Shown here in pieces: positions 33,145 through 39,446 of a DNA stretch of 39,446 nucleotides. The notes under the pieces are model-generated. The model did not search any database, had not been told where the DNA came from, and saw only the letters and a program-made list of their open reading frames with translations. Origin of the DNA: an uncultured Bacteroides sp. (lineage in GTDB: Bacteria > Bacteroidota > Bacteroidia > Bacteroidales > Bacteroidaceae); assembly GCF_900547205.1 (NCBI RefSeq), contig NZ_URFY01000040.1, positions 1 through 39,446 on the forward strand. Reading direction: 5' to 3'. Every line of letters starts with the position of its first letter. The stretch's first letter is position 1. The translations under genes were made by a program, and so were the position numbers.

Positions 33145-35398
33145 CTCCATCACTTTTCTTTTTGTTGTCCTTCTTTTTCTTCTTCGGCTTCTTCACCTTT
33201 TCCTTTTTTACTTTCTTCGGTTTCTCCCCTACTTTAGTAGACGTTATCCCAACAGCTGGGGCTGATTCCGTAGTTTCTTCTGTAGTAAGGGCAGTGTTGT
33301 TTTCCATCGGCTCCATCTCCGGCTCCTCTTTCTTTTTCTCCTTAGCTTTCTTCGCTTGTTCCGCCTTCTCTTTCTCTTCTTCCTCCAGCTGTTGCAGCAT
33401 ATCCGTCACGTCTCCGTCAATTCGTGCCACATCCTTCAGCTTAGGATCTGCCGCAAACGCTTTCTTCAAGTTAGCGAATGCATCCGTAATCTTATCCAAT
33501 CTATTAGCCGCCACTGCCCGCAAGTAATAAGTCAGCGCCTCGTCCGGCAATTCGTCCGTCTTGTCAAAGGCTTCTTCGTTCCGTTTCAGTGCCAGCAGCA
33601 ACACCACCTCATTCGTACCTCCACGGGAAGCAAAGTGGTCGTATGCCGCCTGGAAGTTTCCGTTGTATGCTCCCGCAAGCGCCTTCACATCGGCCGTCAC
33701 CGGGCTATCGGTCAGCATCGAAGCTATGGAGTCCGCCCGCACATAATCCTTCTCCCCCAGCAGTGCAATAATCTGGTTGCAAAGCAATTCCTGCGGTGCT
33801 TTCTCATTGATGAAGGGTTCCAGCAAAGTCGCATCCGGTTCCTTCTTATCTATCAATATCACCGCCAACTCATTGACAAACAGCATGAACTTCGGATACA
33901 CTTCCAGTGCCTGACGACAAATCTTCTCCCTTTCGTCATCCGTCTTGGCATTCACATACATCCTCCAGAACTCATACTGCACCAAGTCTTTATAATTCTT
34001 CTCATACAACTGCCTTATTTCTTCATCGCTCAGCAATCTCATCACCGAGTAACTGAAACTATATTCCACCCTCCTGAGCCGCTTCAAATAAGTACTGAAT
34101 ATCACACTACGGTAATTCGGCAATCGCAATATCTGCCTGTATTGAGCTTCCATGTTGTTCGGATAGCGTTCGATCGCCTCCCTGATGCCCTCGGCAGAAA
34201 CGGAATCTTTTTCCATCAATGCGGCTGTGCTTTCCCACGTATCCACTTGTGCATCCATACTGATACTGTCTCGCATAGCCATTACCGTTCCCGGATTCAG
34301 GAATTTAAGTATCGTTTCCTTTGCTGTGGCGGCGCGTTTCCATGCCAGTTTCAAGTTGCTCTGATAGGGTCCTTCCGGCGACGATATAGCCGTGATGCTG
34401 AACGCCATAAACTCTGCATTCGGATCATTGTCCACATGAGAGAGCCTTTCCCTCATTATGCCCAATTCCACTGCATTGTTAGCGTCCGAATCGTCTATCT
34501 TAGCGGTATTAATCAGGAATGTCAGGTTCACTTGCCCCTTGTCTCCGCGCATTTGCTTCTTCGGGCGCGGCACATACTTCTCATCCGTAATCTTCTTAGC
34601 ACCTATATTAAAGTCGAAGAACCTCATCGGGTTAATCGTACCTTTGGCTATCACTACCGTATCCTGATAAGTCGTTTTCCGGTAGTTCACCAGATACATG
34701 AATATATCGCAGCGGCATTCATCATCCGGATCATCCAGATACAGCGAGTCTACGTAAGCTATCACCTCGTTGCCATCTATCCGTTTACTCTTCTCGTAGT
34801 AGGGATGTAGCGGGTCTTGCGAAAGATCGAACTCCATCATGCGCTCCAGCGCGATAGCATACTCCTTTCCCGTCACCACGGCAGGGCGAAACAGCCTTTG
34901 CGTGTTCCGCGTTATATTCACCAGCATTGGTTGCACGATAATCCTTGAATTAGGCTTAAACATCTCCTTGGGAATCTTCACCTTGGGGCGAATAATATAC
35001 TGGTTACCAACGATCTCTATATCAGTAGGTTCCGGCGCGATTTTGTTTGTAATCCTCTTAGCCACAACCACTACCTCGTCCAGTTGTTGCGTATCGAAGG
35101 ACAGCACCACGTTGATGTGTTGTTTCCCTTTCAGCTTCACCACTTTCGATGCATATGTCAATCCTGAGAAGTGCAGGCTCGTAGTCGGGTCGGCCATTAT
35201 CTTGAAGTTTCCGTCGTAGTCTGTGATTCCGTATACCTCACCTTGTTCCGTCTTGTCCCTGATGACGATAGACATGGCGGGCTGTCCGTCGTCATCCATC
35301 ACCGTTCCGGTAATCTCCATTTTTGGATTCTGGCATAAGGAGGGCAAAGTGGTGAATAAGCCTATCACCAAAATTAATAATCTCTGTATCAGTTTCAT
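33131..35398 (-). CDS. Carboxypeptidase-regulatory, OmpA-like and TPR protein
   Basis: 755 aa from the ATG at 35398 (MKLIQRLLILVIGLFTTLPS), 8 bp after the DUF3575 stop; a longer frame to 35461 lies inside that gene. After the signal comes a CarboxypepD_reg-like domain (about 28-110: EITGTVMDDDGQPAMSIVIR, ending LDEVVVVAKR). A central region (about 150-330) includes an OmpA/DUF3868-like motif (AISSPEGPYQSNLKLAWKRA). TPR-like helices follow (about 400-660). The last ~100 residues are Lys/Glu-rich with a poly-Lys end, likely disordered. The OmpA-like motif suggests contact with peptidoglycan or a partner barrel. The combination is unusual and the function unknown. Confidence 0.8.
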   Translation of the reverse strand: MKLIQRLLILVIGLFTTLPSLCQNPKMEITGTVMDDDGQPAMSIVIRDKTEQGEVYGITDYDGNFKIMADPTTSLHFSGLTYASKVVKLKGKQHINVVLSFDTQQLDEVVVVAKRITNKIAPEPTDIEIVGNQYIIRPKVKIPKEMFKPNSRIIVQPMLVNITRNTQRLFRPAVVTGKEYAIALERMMEFDLSQDPLHPYYEKSKRIDGNEVIAYVDSLYLDDPDDECRCDIFMYLVNYRKTTYQDTVVIAKGTINPMRFFDFNIGAKKITDEKYVPRPKKQMRGDKGQVNLTFLINTAKIDDSDANNAVELGIMRERLSHVDNDPNAEFMAFSITAISSPEGPYQSNLKLAWKRAATAKETILKFLNPGTVMAMRDSISMDAQVDTWESTAALMEKDSVSAEGIREAIERYPNNMEAQYRQILRLPNYRSVIFSTYLKRLRRVEYSFSYSVMRLLSDEEIRQLYEKNYKDLVQYEFWRMYVNAKTDDEREKICRQALEVYPKFMLFVNELAVILIDKKEPDATLLEPFINEKAPQELLCNQIIALLGEKDYVRADSIASMLTDSPVTADVKALAGAYNGNFQAAYDHFASRGGTNEVVLLLALKRNEEAFDKTDELPDEALTYYLRAVAANRLDKITDAFANLKKAFAADPKLKDVARIDGDVTDMLQQLEEEEKEKAEQAKKAKEKKKEEPEMEPMENNTALTTEETTESAPAVGITSTKVGEKPKKVKKEKVKKPKKKKKDNKKKSDGDETR

Positions 35399-35406
35399 AT
35401 CTTGTT

Positions 35407-36012
35407 TTATTTGAGTACATATACCAGCGCGATGCTCAGCTTTGTGGGTGCCACTATCCATCCTGCATCGTTAGGCTGAGGGTGCGGCGTGCCGGGCGTG
35501 TAGCGTGCCAGGCGATATCTTATCGCGCCGACTCCCGCGCTCACTTCCAGGTTCCACCGTCGGGAGAGTATCCAGTCGTAGCCATAGGTCAGCCCCACGG
35601 CATACGAGTCTCCGAAGTATCCTCGCTTCTTGTACCCCACGTCATAGGTAGAGTAAAAAGCCATGATGCCTACATAATGCCTTGCCAGAGGCGAAATCAG
35701 CCAGTACCGCAATTCCGGTTGCAGGCGTATGTGGCGGAAGTAAAAGTCCGGTTTGTATTTAAAGGGAGTGGCTGTGGCAGACAAGTCCACCGATAGCCGG
35801 TTGCTGATGGTAAACTCCGCGCTAAGGTTGGGTGAAGCTGTCATCCAGTCCGTCAGATTCGTCTTTACGGCAACGCGTTGCGCCCGCAAATCGGTGGTAT
35901 TACATAAAGCAAAAGATAGGAATAACAGAAAAGACATCCCTGAAAAGAGATGTTTCCGAAAGCTTTCCGAAGTAGGGGAAAACTGTAGTTTGAGTATGTT
36001 CATAAACAACAT
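35407..36012 (-). CDS. DUF3575 domain-containing protein (left copy)
   Basis: 201 aa, or 198 from the ATG at 36003. A signal peptide ends near TTDLRAQ (about 45). The DUF3575 hallmark VAVKTNLTDWMTASPNLSAE (about 48-67) is followed by RLSVDLSATATPFKYK, LQPELRYWLISPLARHYVGI and GLTYGYDWILSRRWNLEVSA. DUF3575 proteins are small outer-membrane barrels, common at the start of recombinase-linked fimbria-like loci in Bacteroides. It leads the operon down to 31652. A -7 box lies about 50 bp upstream. Confidence 0.9.
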   Translation of the reverse strand: MLFMNILKLQFSPTSESFRKHLFSGMSFLLFLSFALCNTTDLRAQRVAVKTNLTDWMTASPNLSAEFTISNRLSVDLSATATPFKYKPDFYFRHIRLQPELRYWLISPLARHYVGIMAFYSTYDVGYKKRGYFGDSYAVGLTYGYDWILSRRWNLEVSAGVGAIRYRLARYTPGTPHPQPNDAGWIVAPTKLSIALVYVLK

Positions 36013-36053
36013 TCGCTTTATAAAAGCGTTTGTTATTTGTTCTTTACAGGCTG

Positions 36054-36061
36054 CAAAGGTA
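36054..36061 (-). promoter_or_regulatory. -7 box for the left DUF3575 operon
   Basis: TACCTTTG on the - strand predicts a start near 36047 and a leader of ~35-45 nt. Its surroundings (ATACCTTTGCAGCCTG) resemble the TGCAGCC repeats found further right. A short hairpin CGCTTT/AAAGCG lies in the leader (36013-36027). Confidence 0.45.
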
Positions 36062-36235
36062 TATCTTTATTTTGAATTTCCCATCTTATCCCCCCAAAAA
36101 AATCCTCACCTATTATTTTCCTCGCTAACCAGCATCAGCAGCTAGGCTTTCAAGTTCATCCCTTTTTTTATATTCAATTTTCTGCGGATGCGTGAGCGGC
36201 TTGCCCTCACGTTCGATTCGTTTATGCTTCTTATA

Positions 36236-36350
36236 GGTAGTTGACCAACTACTACGTGGTAGATGTCCAACTACTTAGAGGTAATTGACCAACTACCCAT
36301 AGGTAATTGACCAACTACCCATAGGTAATTGACCGACTACTTCCAGGTAG
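36236..36350. repeat. Tandem array of five 22-bp repeats with internal dyads
   Basis: Units start at 36236, 36258, 36280, 36302 and 36324, with a partial sixth at 36346. The two middle units are identical and begin GGTAATTGACCAACTACC. The first contains the dyad GTAGTTG-AC-CAACTAC. There are no spacers, so it is not a CRISPR array. It lies between the left DUF3575 operon and the recombinase gene. Confidence 0.9.
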
Positions 36351-36400
36351 CTTTATCCGCCTTCGGTCCGGAATATATGCACAACAGCTGCAATTTATAT

Positions 36401-36419
36401 ATGCAGCCTTTTGCAGCCT
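36401..36419. repeat. TGCAGCC repeat, copy A
   Basis: ATGCAGCCTTTTGCAGCCT, an outlying copy of the motif that recurs at 36985, 37031 and 37065. Confidence 0.8.
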
Positions 36420-36430
36420 TTTTGCATCTT

Positions 36431-36604
36431 CCCCTGCCTACAGATAGCTGTAGGGCACATTGAGATTACTGCACCTTTCGCCCCGGAAGGCTACACTTTA
36501 TTGAATATAGGGCGCAATCCTGCCTTTGAAAGGGTATAACCCTGCTAAAATATAAATTTATACCGTGGGGTGGACACGATAATAAGATAACTTTTATTGC
36601 ATAT
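36431..36604. other. Noncoding stretch with small hairpins
   Basis: I see short dyads CCTACAG/CTGTAGG (36437-36454), AGGGT/ACCCT (36531-36543) and the palindrome TATAAATTTATA (36550-36561). Nothing here looks coding. Confidence 0.4.
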
Positions 36605-36626
36605 TCAGAAAATATCTCTACTTTTG
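36596..36626 (+). promoter_or_regulatory. Promoter-like pair of unknown target
   Basis: ATTG (36596-36599) and TACTTTTG (36619-36626), 19 bp apart, fit the Bacteroides pattern on the + strand. Just downstream a GCGAC/GTCGC hairpin and a T-run (about 36658-36663) could end a very short transcript. No ORF follows. Confidence 0.35.
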
Positions 36627-36849
36627 CGGCGTGAGAGCGACGTGTCGCCTCCACATTCTTTTTTATTGAACTGAGCGTAAGTGTAATTATCCCGCTTTGA
36701 AATCTCGACAATTTCAATACAAGGGTTAATGAACTACTGATCGCCGGTGTCTTTGTCGTATATATCAGCAATATATACCTCATGGGCGCGGGGAAAGTGT
36801 TTGTTATCTTGTATGGGCAGTCGAGAGCCTCAAAGCGGTAATAACTCAC
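36605..36849 (-). pseudogene. Broken small ORF, unknown family
   Basis: From a GTG at 36849 the frame reads SYYRFEALDCPYKITNTFPA. A frame change near 36784 continues as HEVYIADIYDKDTGDQ, an in-frame TAG (36734-36736), then FINPCIEIVEISKRD and a stop at 36605. Each piece has good coding composition, which suggests one gene broken by a frameshift and a nonsense codon. A -7 box TACCTTTG sits just upstream (36880-36873). The continuous frame from 36849 to 36466 degenerates after the break and is probably not a protein. I do not recognise the family. Confidence 0.4.
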
Positions 36850-36984
36850 TTGTTCCTGCGCTTTTTTATATACAAAGGTAGCTTTTTGGGACAGGGTAAC
36901 CTTGCAACGACTTTTTATATGACAAGGATTTTGTTGAGAGAATATTTAACAGGCGATTGTGCGCCTATTGGGCCTAATATACAA

Positions 36985-37086
36985 ATGCAGCCTTTTGCAG
37001 CCTATCTGATTATCAGGTATTTACTGGTGCATGCAGCCTTTTGCAGCCTATCGAAAAAATGCAAATGCAGCCTTTTGCAGCCTATC
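36985..37086. repeat. Three TGCAGCC repeats ahead of the recombinase gene
   Basis: Copies at 36985-37006, 37031-37052 and 37065-37086 share TGCAGCCTTTTGCAGCC followed by TATC. Each contains two GCAGCC half-sites separated by TTTT. They are unevenly spaced (46 and 34 bp) and end about 175 bp before the recombinase ATG. Confidence 0.85.
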
Positions 37087-37214
37087 ATTTTTCCCAAAAA
37101 GGTTTGAAAAGGATAAACCTTATGGCTAAATTTGCCGAATAAAAAACAAAATAAACTATTAGGTAGGGAAATGGTTCAAGACGAAAAACAGCATCGTAAA
37201 GCCGATAGTTGTTT

Positions 37215-37222
37215 TACTTTTG
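37215..37222 (+). promoter_or_regulatory. -7 box for the recombinase gene
   Basis: TACTTTTG, predicted start near 37229, which lies after the upstream ATG at 37132 and supports initiation at 37261. The -33 match is poor. Confidence 0.45.
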
Positions 37223-37260
37223 CAAAAAAGATTTTAGTAACCTTTAAATCAAAAAGTAAA

Positions 37261-38481
37261 ATGACTTCTATTAAAGCTAGACTCAATCGTTCGCGAAAGG
37301 GGCAGGATAACAAGTATGCGCTTGTCATCCAGGTTCTTTATAACCGGCAAAAGTGCGAACTTCGCACCCCTTACCGCTTGGAGCTCACCGAGTTCAACAA
37401 TTCCTCTGAGAAAGCCGTAACGGATTGTCGCTGTAAGACACGTGCAGCTGAAATCCGTGAAATCAACGACTATATTATATCTACAAAGGATGAGGTCGAA
37501 AAAATAGTTCTTTCCTTGGTCGAGGAGGGTGAGTTTACCGTTTCCGATGTCTCCCGTCGTTATAGGATGCGCAATGACATGAGCAATTTCTTTGTGTATG
37601 CCGAATCCAAAATCGTCGAAATGAGAAATGAAGGCAGAAACGGCACCGCCTCCAACTACCTCAGTGCGATAAACGCCTTCGCGGATTATCTCGGGAGCCG
37701 CGAAATATCCCTAAACGATTTGACGAGGAGCACCATCGAAGGCTTTATGAATTGGCAGAAGCAGCAGGGCAACAATCCTAATACGGTTGTCTTCTACGTG
37801 AAGCAGCTTCGCGCCATCTACAACAAGGCGGATGATGACGGCTACGTACACGCCGTCTATAGTCCCTTTCATAAAATCAAGCTCAAAGGGAGCAAGACCG
37901 TTAAGCGCGCCATCTCCAGTCAGGATATCTGCAAAATAGCCACACTCGTTCTGGTGGGTAAGAACCAGCTTAAGCATCTGGCTCGCGACCTGTTCAAGTT
38001 TAGCCTGTTCACTCGCGGCATGTCATTCATAGATATGTGTTATCTTAAGAAAGCAAACATTCATGGCAATATGCTGGTCTACCGGCGTCGCAAGACGGGC
38101 CAGCTAATTGAAGTTAGGATTGAGCCCGGGATATGGGAGTTGATTCGTAAGTATGAGGATGATACTTCTGAATATTTGTTCCCCATGCTTCGAACTAACG
38201 ACAGCTACGACAGCTATCGGTATATCCAGAGACGCTTGAACAAGTGCATTCATGACCTGGGGGTACAATTAGGCTTCGATTTTCCACTTACCTTCTATGT
38301 CGCTCGTCATACCTGGGCGACCATGGCGCGTGATAAAGGTTTCCCCGTCTCGGCTATCAGTGCGGGGATGGGGCATACATCGGAGAAGACGACGCAAATT
38401 TATCTGGCAAGCATGGACCATCGGGTGATAGACAAAGCGAATAAAGCGGTAATCAATTGCTGGATGAGTGCACAGGTATAA
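37261..38481 (+). CDS. Tyrosine site-specific recombinase (Bacteroidetes integrase type)
   Basis: 406 aa from the ATG at 37261 (MTSIKARLNRS, the usual start of this family). A 43-codon extension to 37132 crosses the predicted promoter and looks non-coding. An N-terminal arm domain (about 5-75) and a SAM-like core-binding domain (about 105-195) precede the catalytic domain. The catalytic set is Arg252 (FTRGMSF), Lys278, Tyr346-x-x-Arg349 (YVARHTW, where most families have His-x-x-Arg), His372 (GMGHTSEKTTQ) and nucleophile Tyr381. It ends 45 bp before a 25-nt inverted repeat whose partner lies before a DUF3575 gene, so it most likely inverts that segment. No attachment-site duplication or other phage genes are present. 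Confidence 0.93.
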   Translation: MTSIKARLNRSRKGQDNKYALVIQVLYNRQKCELRTPYRLELTEFNNSSEKAVTDCRCKTRAAEIREINDYIISTKDEVEKIVLSLVEEGEFTVSDVSRRYRMRNDMSNFFVYAESKIVEMRNEGRNGTASNYLSAINAFADYLGSREISLNDLTRSTIEGFMNWQKQQGNNPNTVVFYVKQLRAIYNKADDDGYVHAVYSPFHKIKLKGSKTVKRAISSQDICKIATLVLVGKNQLKHLARDLFKFSLFTRGMSFIDMCYLKKANIHGNMLVYRRRKTGQLIEVRIEPGIWELIRKYEDDTSEYLFPMLRTNDSYDSYRYIQRRLNKCIHDLGVQLGFDFPLTFYVARHTWATMARDKGFPVSAISAGMGHTSEKTTQIYLASMDHRVIDKANKAVINCWMSAQV

Positions 38482-38526
38482 TAGGTAATGGTTTATATCG
38501 GTTGATACATAAAGATAATTTATACT

Positions 38527-38551
38527 CTTTCTTTGTATAAAAGGGTACTTT
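38527..38551 (+). repeat. Left inverted repeat of the recombinase-adjacent inverton
   Basis: A perfect 25-nt match in inverted orientation to 39192-39216. It begins CTTTCTTTG and ends GGGTACTTT. Beyond the core TAC is also shared with single mismatches on either side. Confidence 0.9.
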
Positions 38552-39191
38552 CAATCACTTTCCCTTCCTTTTCCTTTCTTCCAACTTCTATAGATAAGTC
38601 CTTATCATTAAGTAAATACTCGGCAAAGATAGAATGAAAAAAAATCAAAAACAAGGAAAACCTTTAAAAAGTTACAATATACATATATTTTAAGCTATTT
38701 CATCGGTTAATTTATACTATTTTTATTGCTTTTTAAACACGGTTTTCCCGCTCCGGTAATAATTCAATTCTATTCCCGGATAACCATCAAACAGGTAAAG
38801 TAGAAAGCGGCCTATACTTTCCGGCCGTTCAAATCAACCGCAAAGGCAAAACTGTTTCTGACATTTCTCCACCCTATCTATATAAACAGGTTGTATCAGC
38901 CGCTGTCCTTTCGCAGCCCTAATATAGCTAAACTGCTTATAATCAGATTATTTTTCATCTTATTCTATACTTTATTAAGTTCTTTCCGTTCACTTTTCCA
39001 CACCTTTGCACTGCCGTCAAACAAATGTTTCTGCAAATGTTTCTGCAAATTGTGTGACTAACTTCTTGTTTATCAATGTTTTCTAAAAACGACTTTCAAT
39101 TTTGTTTCTGAATTAAAAGTGTGCAGAAACATTTTAGCCTTTATTGTATTTGTAACATTCTTATTATCAGTTGATTATTGCGTATTCTGAA
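38552..39191. promoter_or_regulatory. Predicted 640-bp invertible promoter segment
   Basis: No convincing ORF lies between the two 25-nt inverted repeats. It holds one perfect -7 box, on the - strand (38631-38624), a 12-bp direct repeat AAATGTTTCTGC (39023-39034 and 39035-39046) and its inverted copy GCAGAAACATTT (39123-39134). Inversion would turn the promoter toward the DUF3575 gene at 39308 with a leader of roughly 180 nt. Confidence 0.75.
38624..38655 (-). promoter_or_regulatory. Promoter inside the inverton, facing away from the DUF3575 gene
   Basis: On the - strand CTTG (38655-38652) and TATCTTTG (38631-38624) are 20 bp apart, a good Bacteroides promoter with three of four -33 bases. 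It is the only perfect TAnnTTTG I found within the segment on either strand. Confidence 0.55.
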
Positions 39192-39216
39192 AAAGTACCC
39201 TTTTATACAAAGAAAG
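39192..39216 (-). repeat. Right inverted repeat of the recombinase-adjacent inverton
   Basis: Reverse complement of 38527-38551 over 25 nt without mismatch. It also holds an internal dyad GTACCC/GGGTAC extending to 39221. Confidence 0.9.
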
Positions 39217-39307
39217 GGTACATCTATTCGAAAATTCCCTCCAAATAGATAGATAAGCAATAAGTGAATAAGCAAACAATAAACAAATAAACAAACAATA
39301 AACAGTA

Positions 39308-39446
39308 ATGAGAAACTGGCTACTAACAGTATTAATAACGTTGCCCTCTTTATTTATATATGCAACGAAAGCCGAAGCCCAGCAATGGGCTGTAAACACC
39401 AATGGACTTTATTGGCTGACGGCCACCCCTAATATCGGGTTCGAAT
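39308..39446 (+). CDS. DUF3575 domain-containing protein, N-terminal part (runs off the window)
   Basis: 46 codons are visible. A signal peptide (MRNWLLTVLITLPSLFIYAT, cleaved near KAEAQ) is followed by WAVNTNGLYWLTATPNIGFE, the DUF3575 N-terminal hallmark, parallel to VAVKTNLTDWMTASPNLSAE in the left copy. It is 92 bp beyond the right inverted repeat and lacks a promoter of its own in the gap, so it depends on the invertible segment. In Bacteroides such genes often begin operons of fimbria-like surface proteins; the rest lies outside the window. Confidence 0.85.
   Translation, partial: MRNWLLTVLITLPSLFIYATKAEAQQWAVNTNGLYWLTATPNIGFE

Noticed and set aside
33356..34810. 484-aa rightward ORF opposite the OmpA-like/TPR gene
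   Set aside because: The leftward frame has a signal peptide, domain motifs and coupling to neighbours. The rightward frame has a skewed His/Arg/Leu/Ile/Val-rich composition typical of an antisense shadow.
36236..36350. CRISPR-like array
   Set aside because: The 22-bp units are directly adjacent with no spacers and no cas genes are present.
36466..36849. Intact 127-aa leftward gene
   Set aside because: Only the first third looks coding. The protein-like signal then moves to another frame, so it is treated as a broken gene.
37132..37260. N-terminal extension of the recombinase
   Set aside because: The extra 43 codons cross a good -7 box at 37215-37222, and family members start at MTSIKARL, here 37261.
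37261..39216. Integrative element or prophage around the tyrosine recombinase
   Set aside because: No conjugation, phage or attachment-site features are present; the 25-nt repeats are inverted, which fits inversion and not excision.

Overview
The window looks like chromosomal DNA of a Bacteroides species (Bacteroidales). The evidence is a SusC/SusD pair, an ECF sigma/FecR/TonB-receptor/DUF4249 operon, DUF3575 genes, a Bacteroidetes-type tyrosine recombinase, a LysO exporter encoded as two ORFs, and many upstream boxes that fit the Bacteroides primary sigma consensus (-7 TAnnTTTG, with or without a -33 TTTG-like box). No rRNA, tRNA or CRISPR array was seen.

Layout. 1-342: remnants of a small toxin-antitoxin module with a PIN-type tail. 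343-7249: a divergent RDD gene and a six-gene membrane/MoxR cluster (SpoIIM-like, polytopic membrane protein, DUF4129, DUF4350, MoxR ATPase, DUF58), tightly packed and probably one operon. 7282-9155: leftward Imm17-like protein, TsaE, ABC-3 metal permease and a small anchored protein. 9300-10301: M28 peptidase, closed by a strong bidirectional terminator. 10406-15740: leftward susD and susC. 16249-19402: SDR, AroA, and an AlkZ-like winged-helix protein. 19937-23418: DUF1349 protein and LuxR-type regulator diverging from a shared dyad promoter, then a HAD hydrolase and an Smr/DUF2027 protein. 23437-24329: two-part LysO. 24392-31257: leftward DUF4249, STN-TonB receptor, FecR anti-sigma, small lipoprotein, ECF sigma factor and HemW. 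31652-36012: leftward operon of unknown function (DUF3575, carboxypeptidase-regulatory/OmpA-like/TPR protein, outer-membrane barrel, frameshifted HU-like gene). 36013-37260: repeat-rich noncoding region with a broken ORF. 37261-38481: tyrosine recombinase. 38527-39216: predicted invertible promoter. 39308 to the end: start of a second DUF3575 gene.

Main discovery. Two predicted DNA inversion switches were read directly from the sequence. (1) Perfect 25-nt inverted repeats at 38527-38551 and 39192-39216 flank 640 bp between the recombinase gene and the right-hand DUF3575 gene. The only perfect -7 box found inside points away from that gene, so the assembled orientation looks OFF. (2) Perfect 18-nt inverted repeats at 15739-15756 and 16063-16080 flank 306 bp just upstream of susC, and one copy overlaps the susC start codon. 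The two repeat families differ, so the susC switch probably uses a recombinase encoded elsewhere. Both switches would phase-vary surface proteins. The two DUF3575 loci lie head to head around the recombinase, with 22-bp tandem repeats and TGCAGCC repeats between them.
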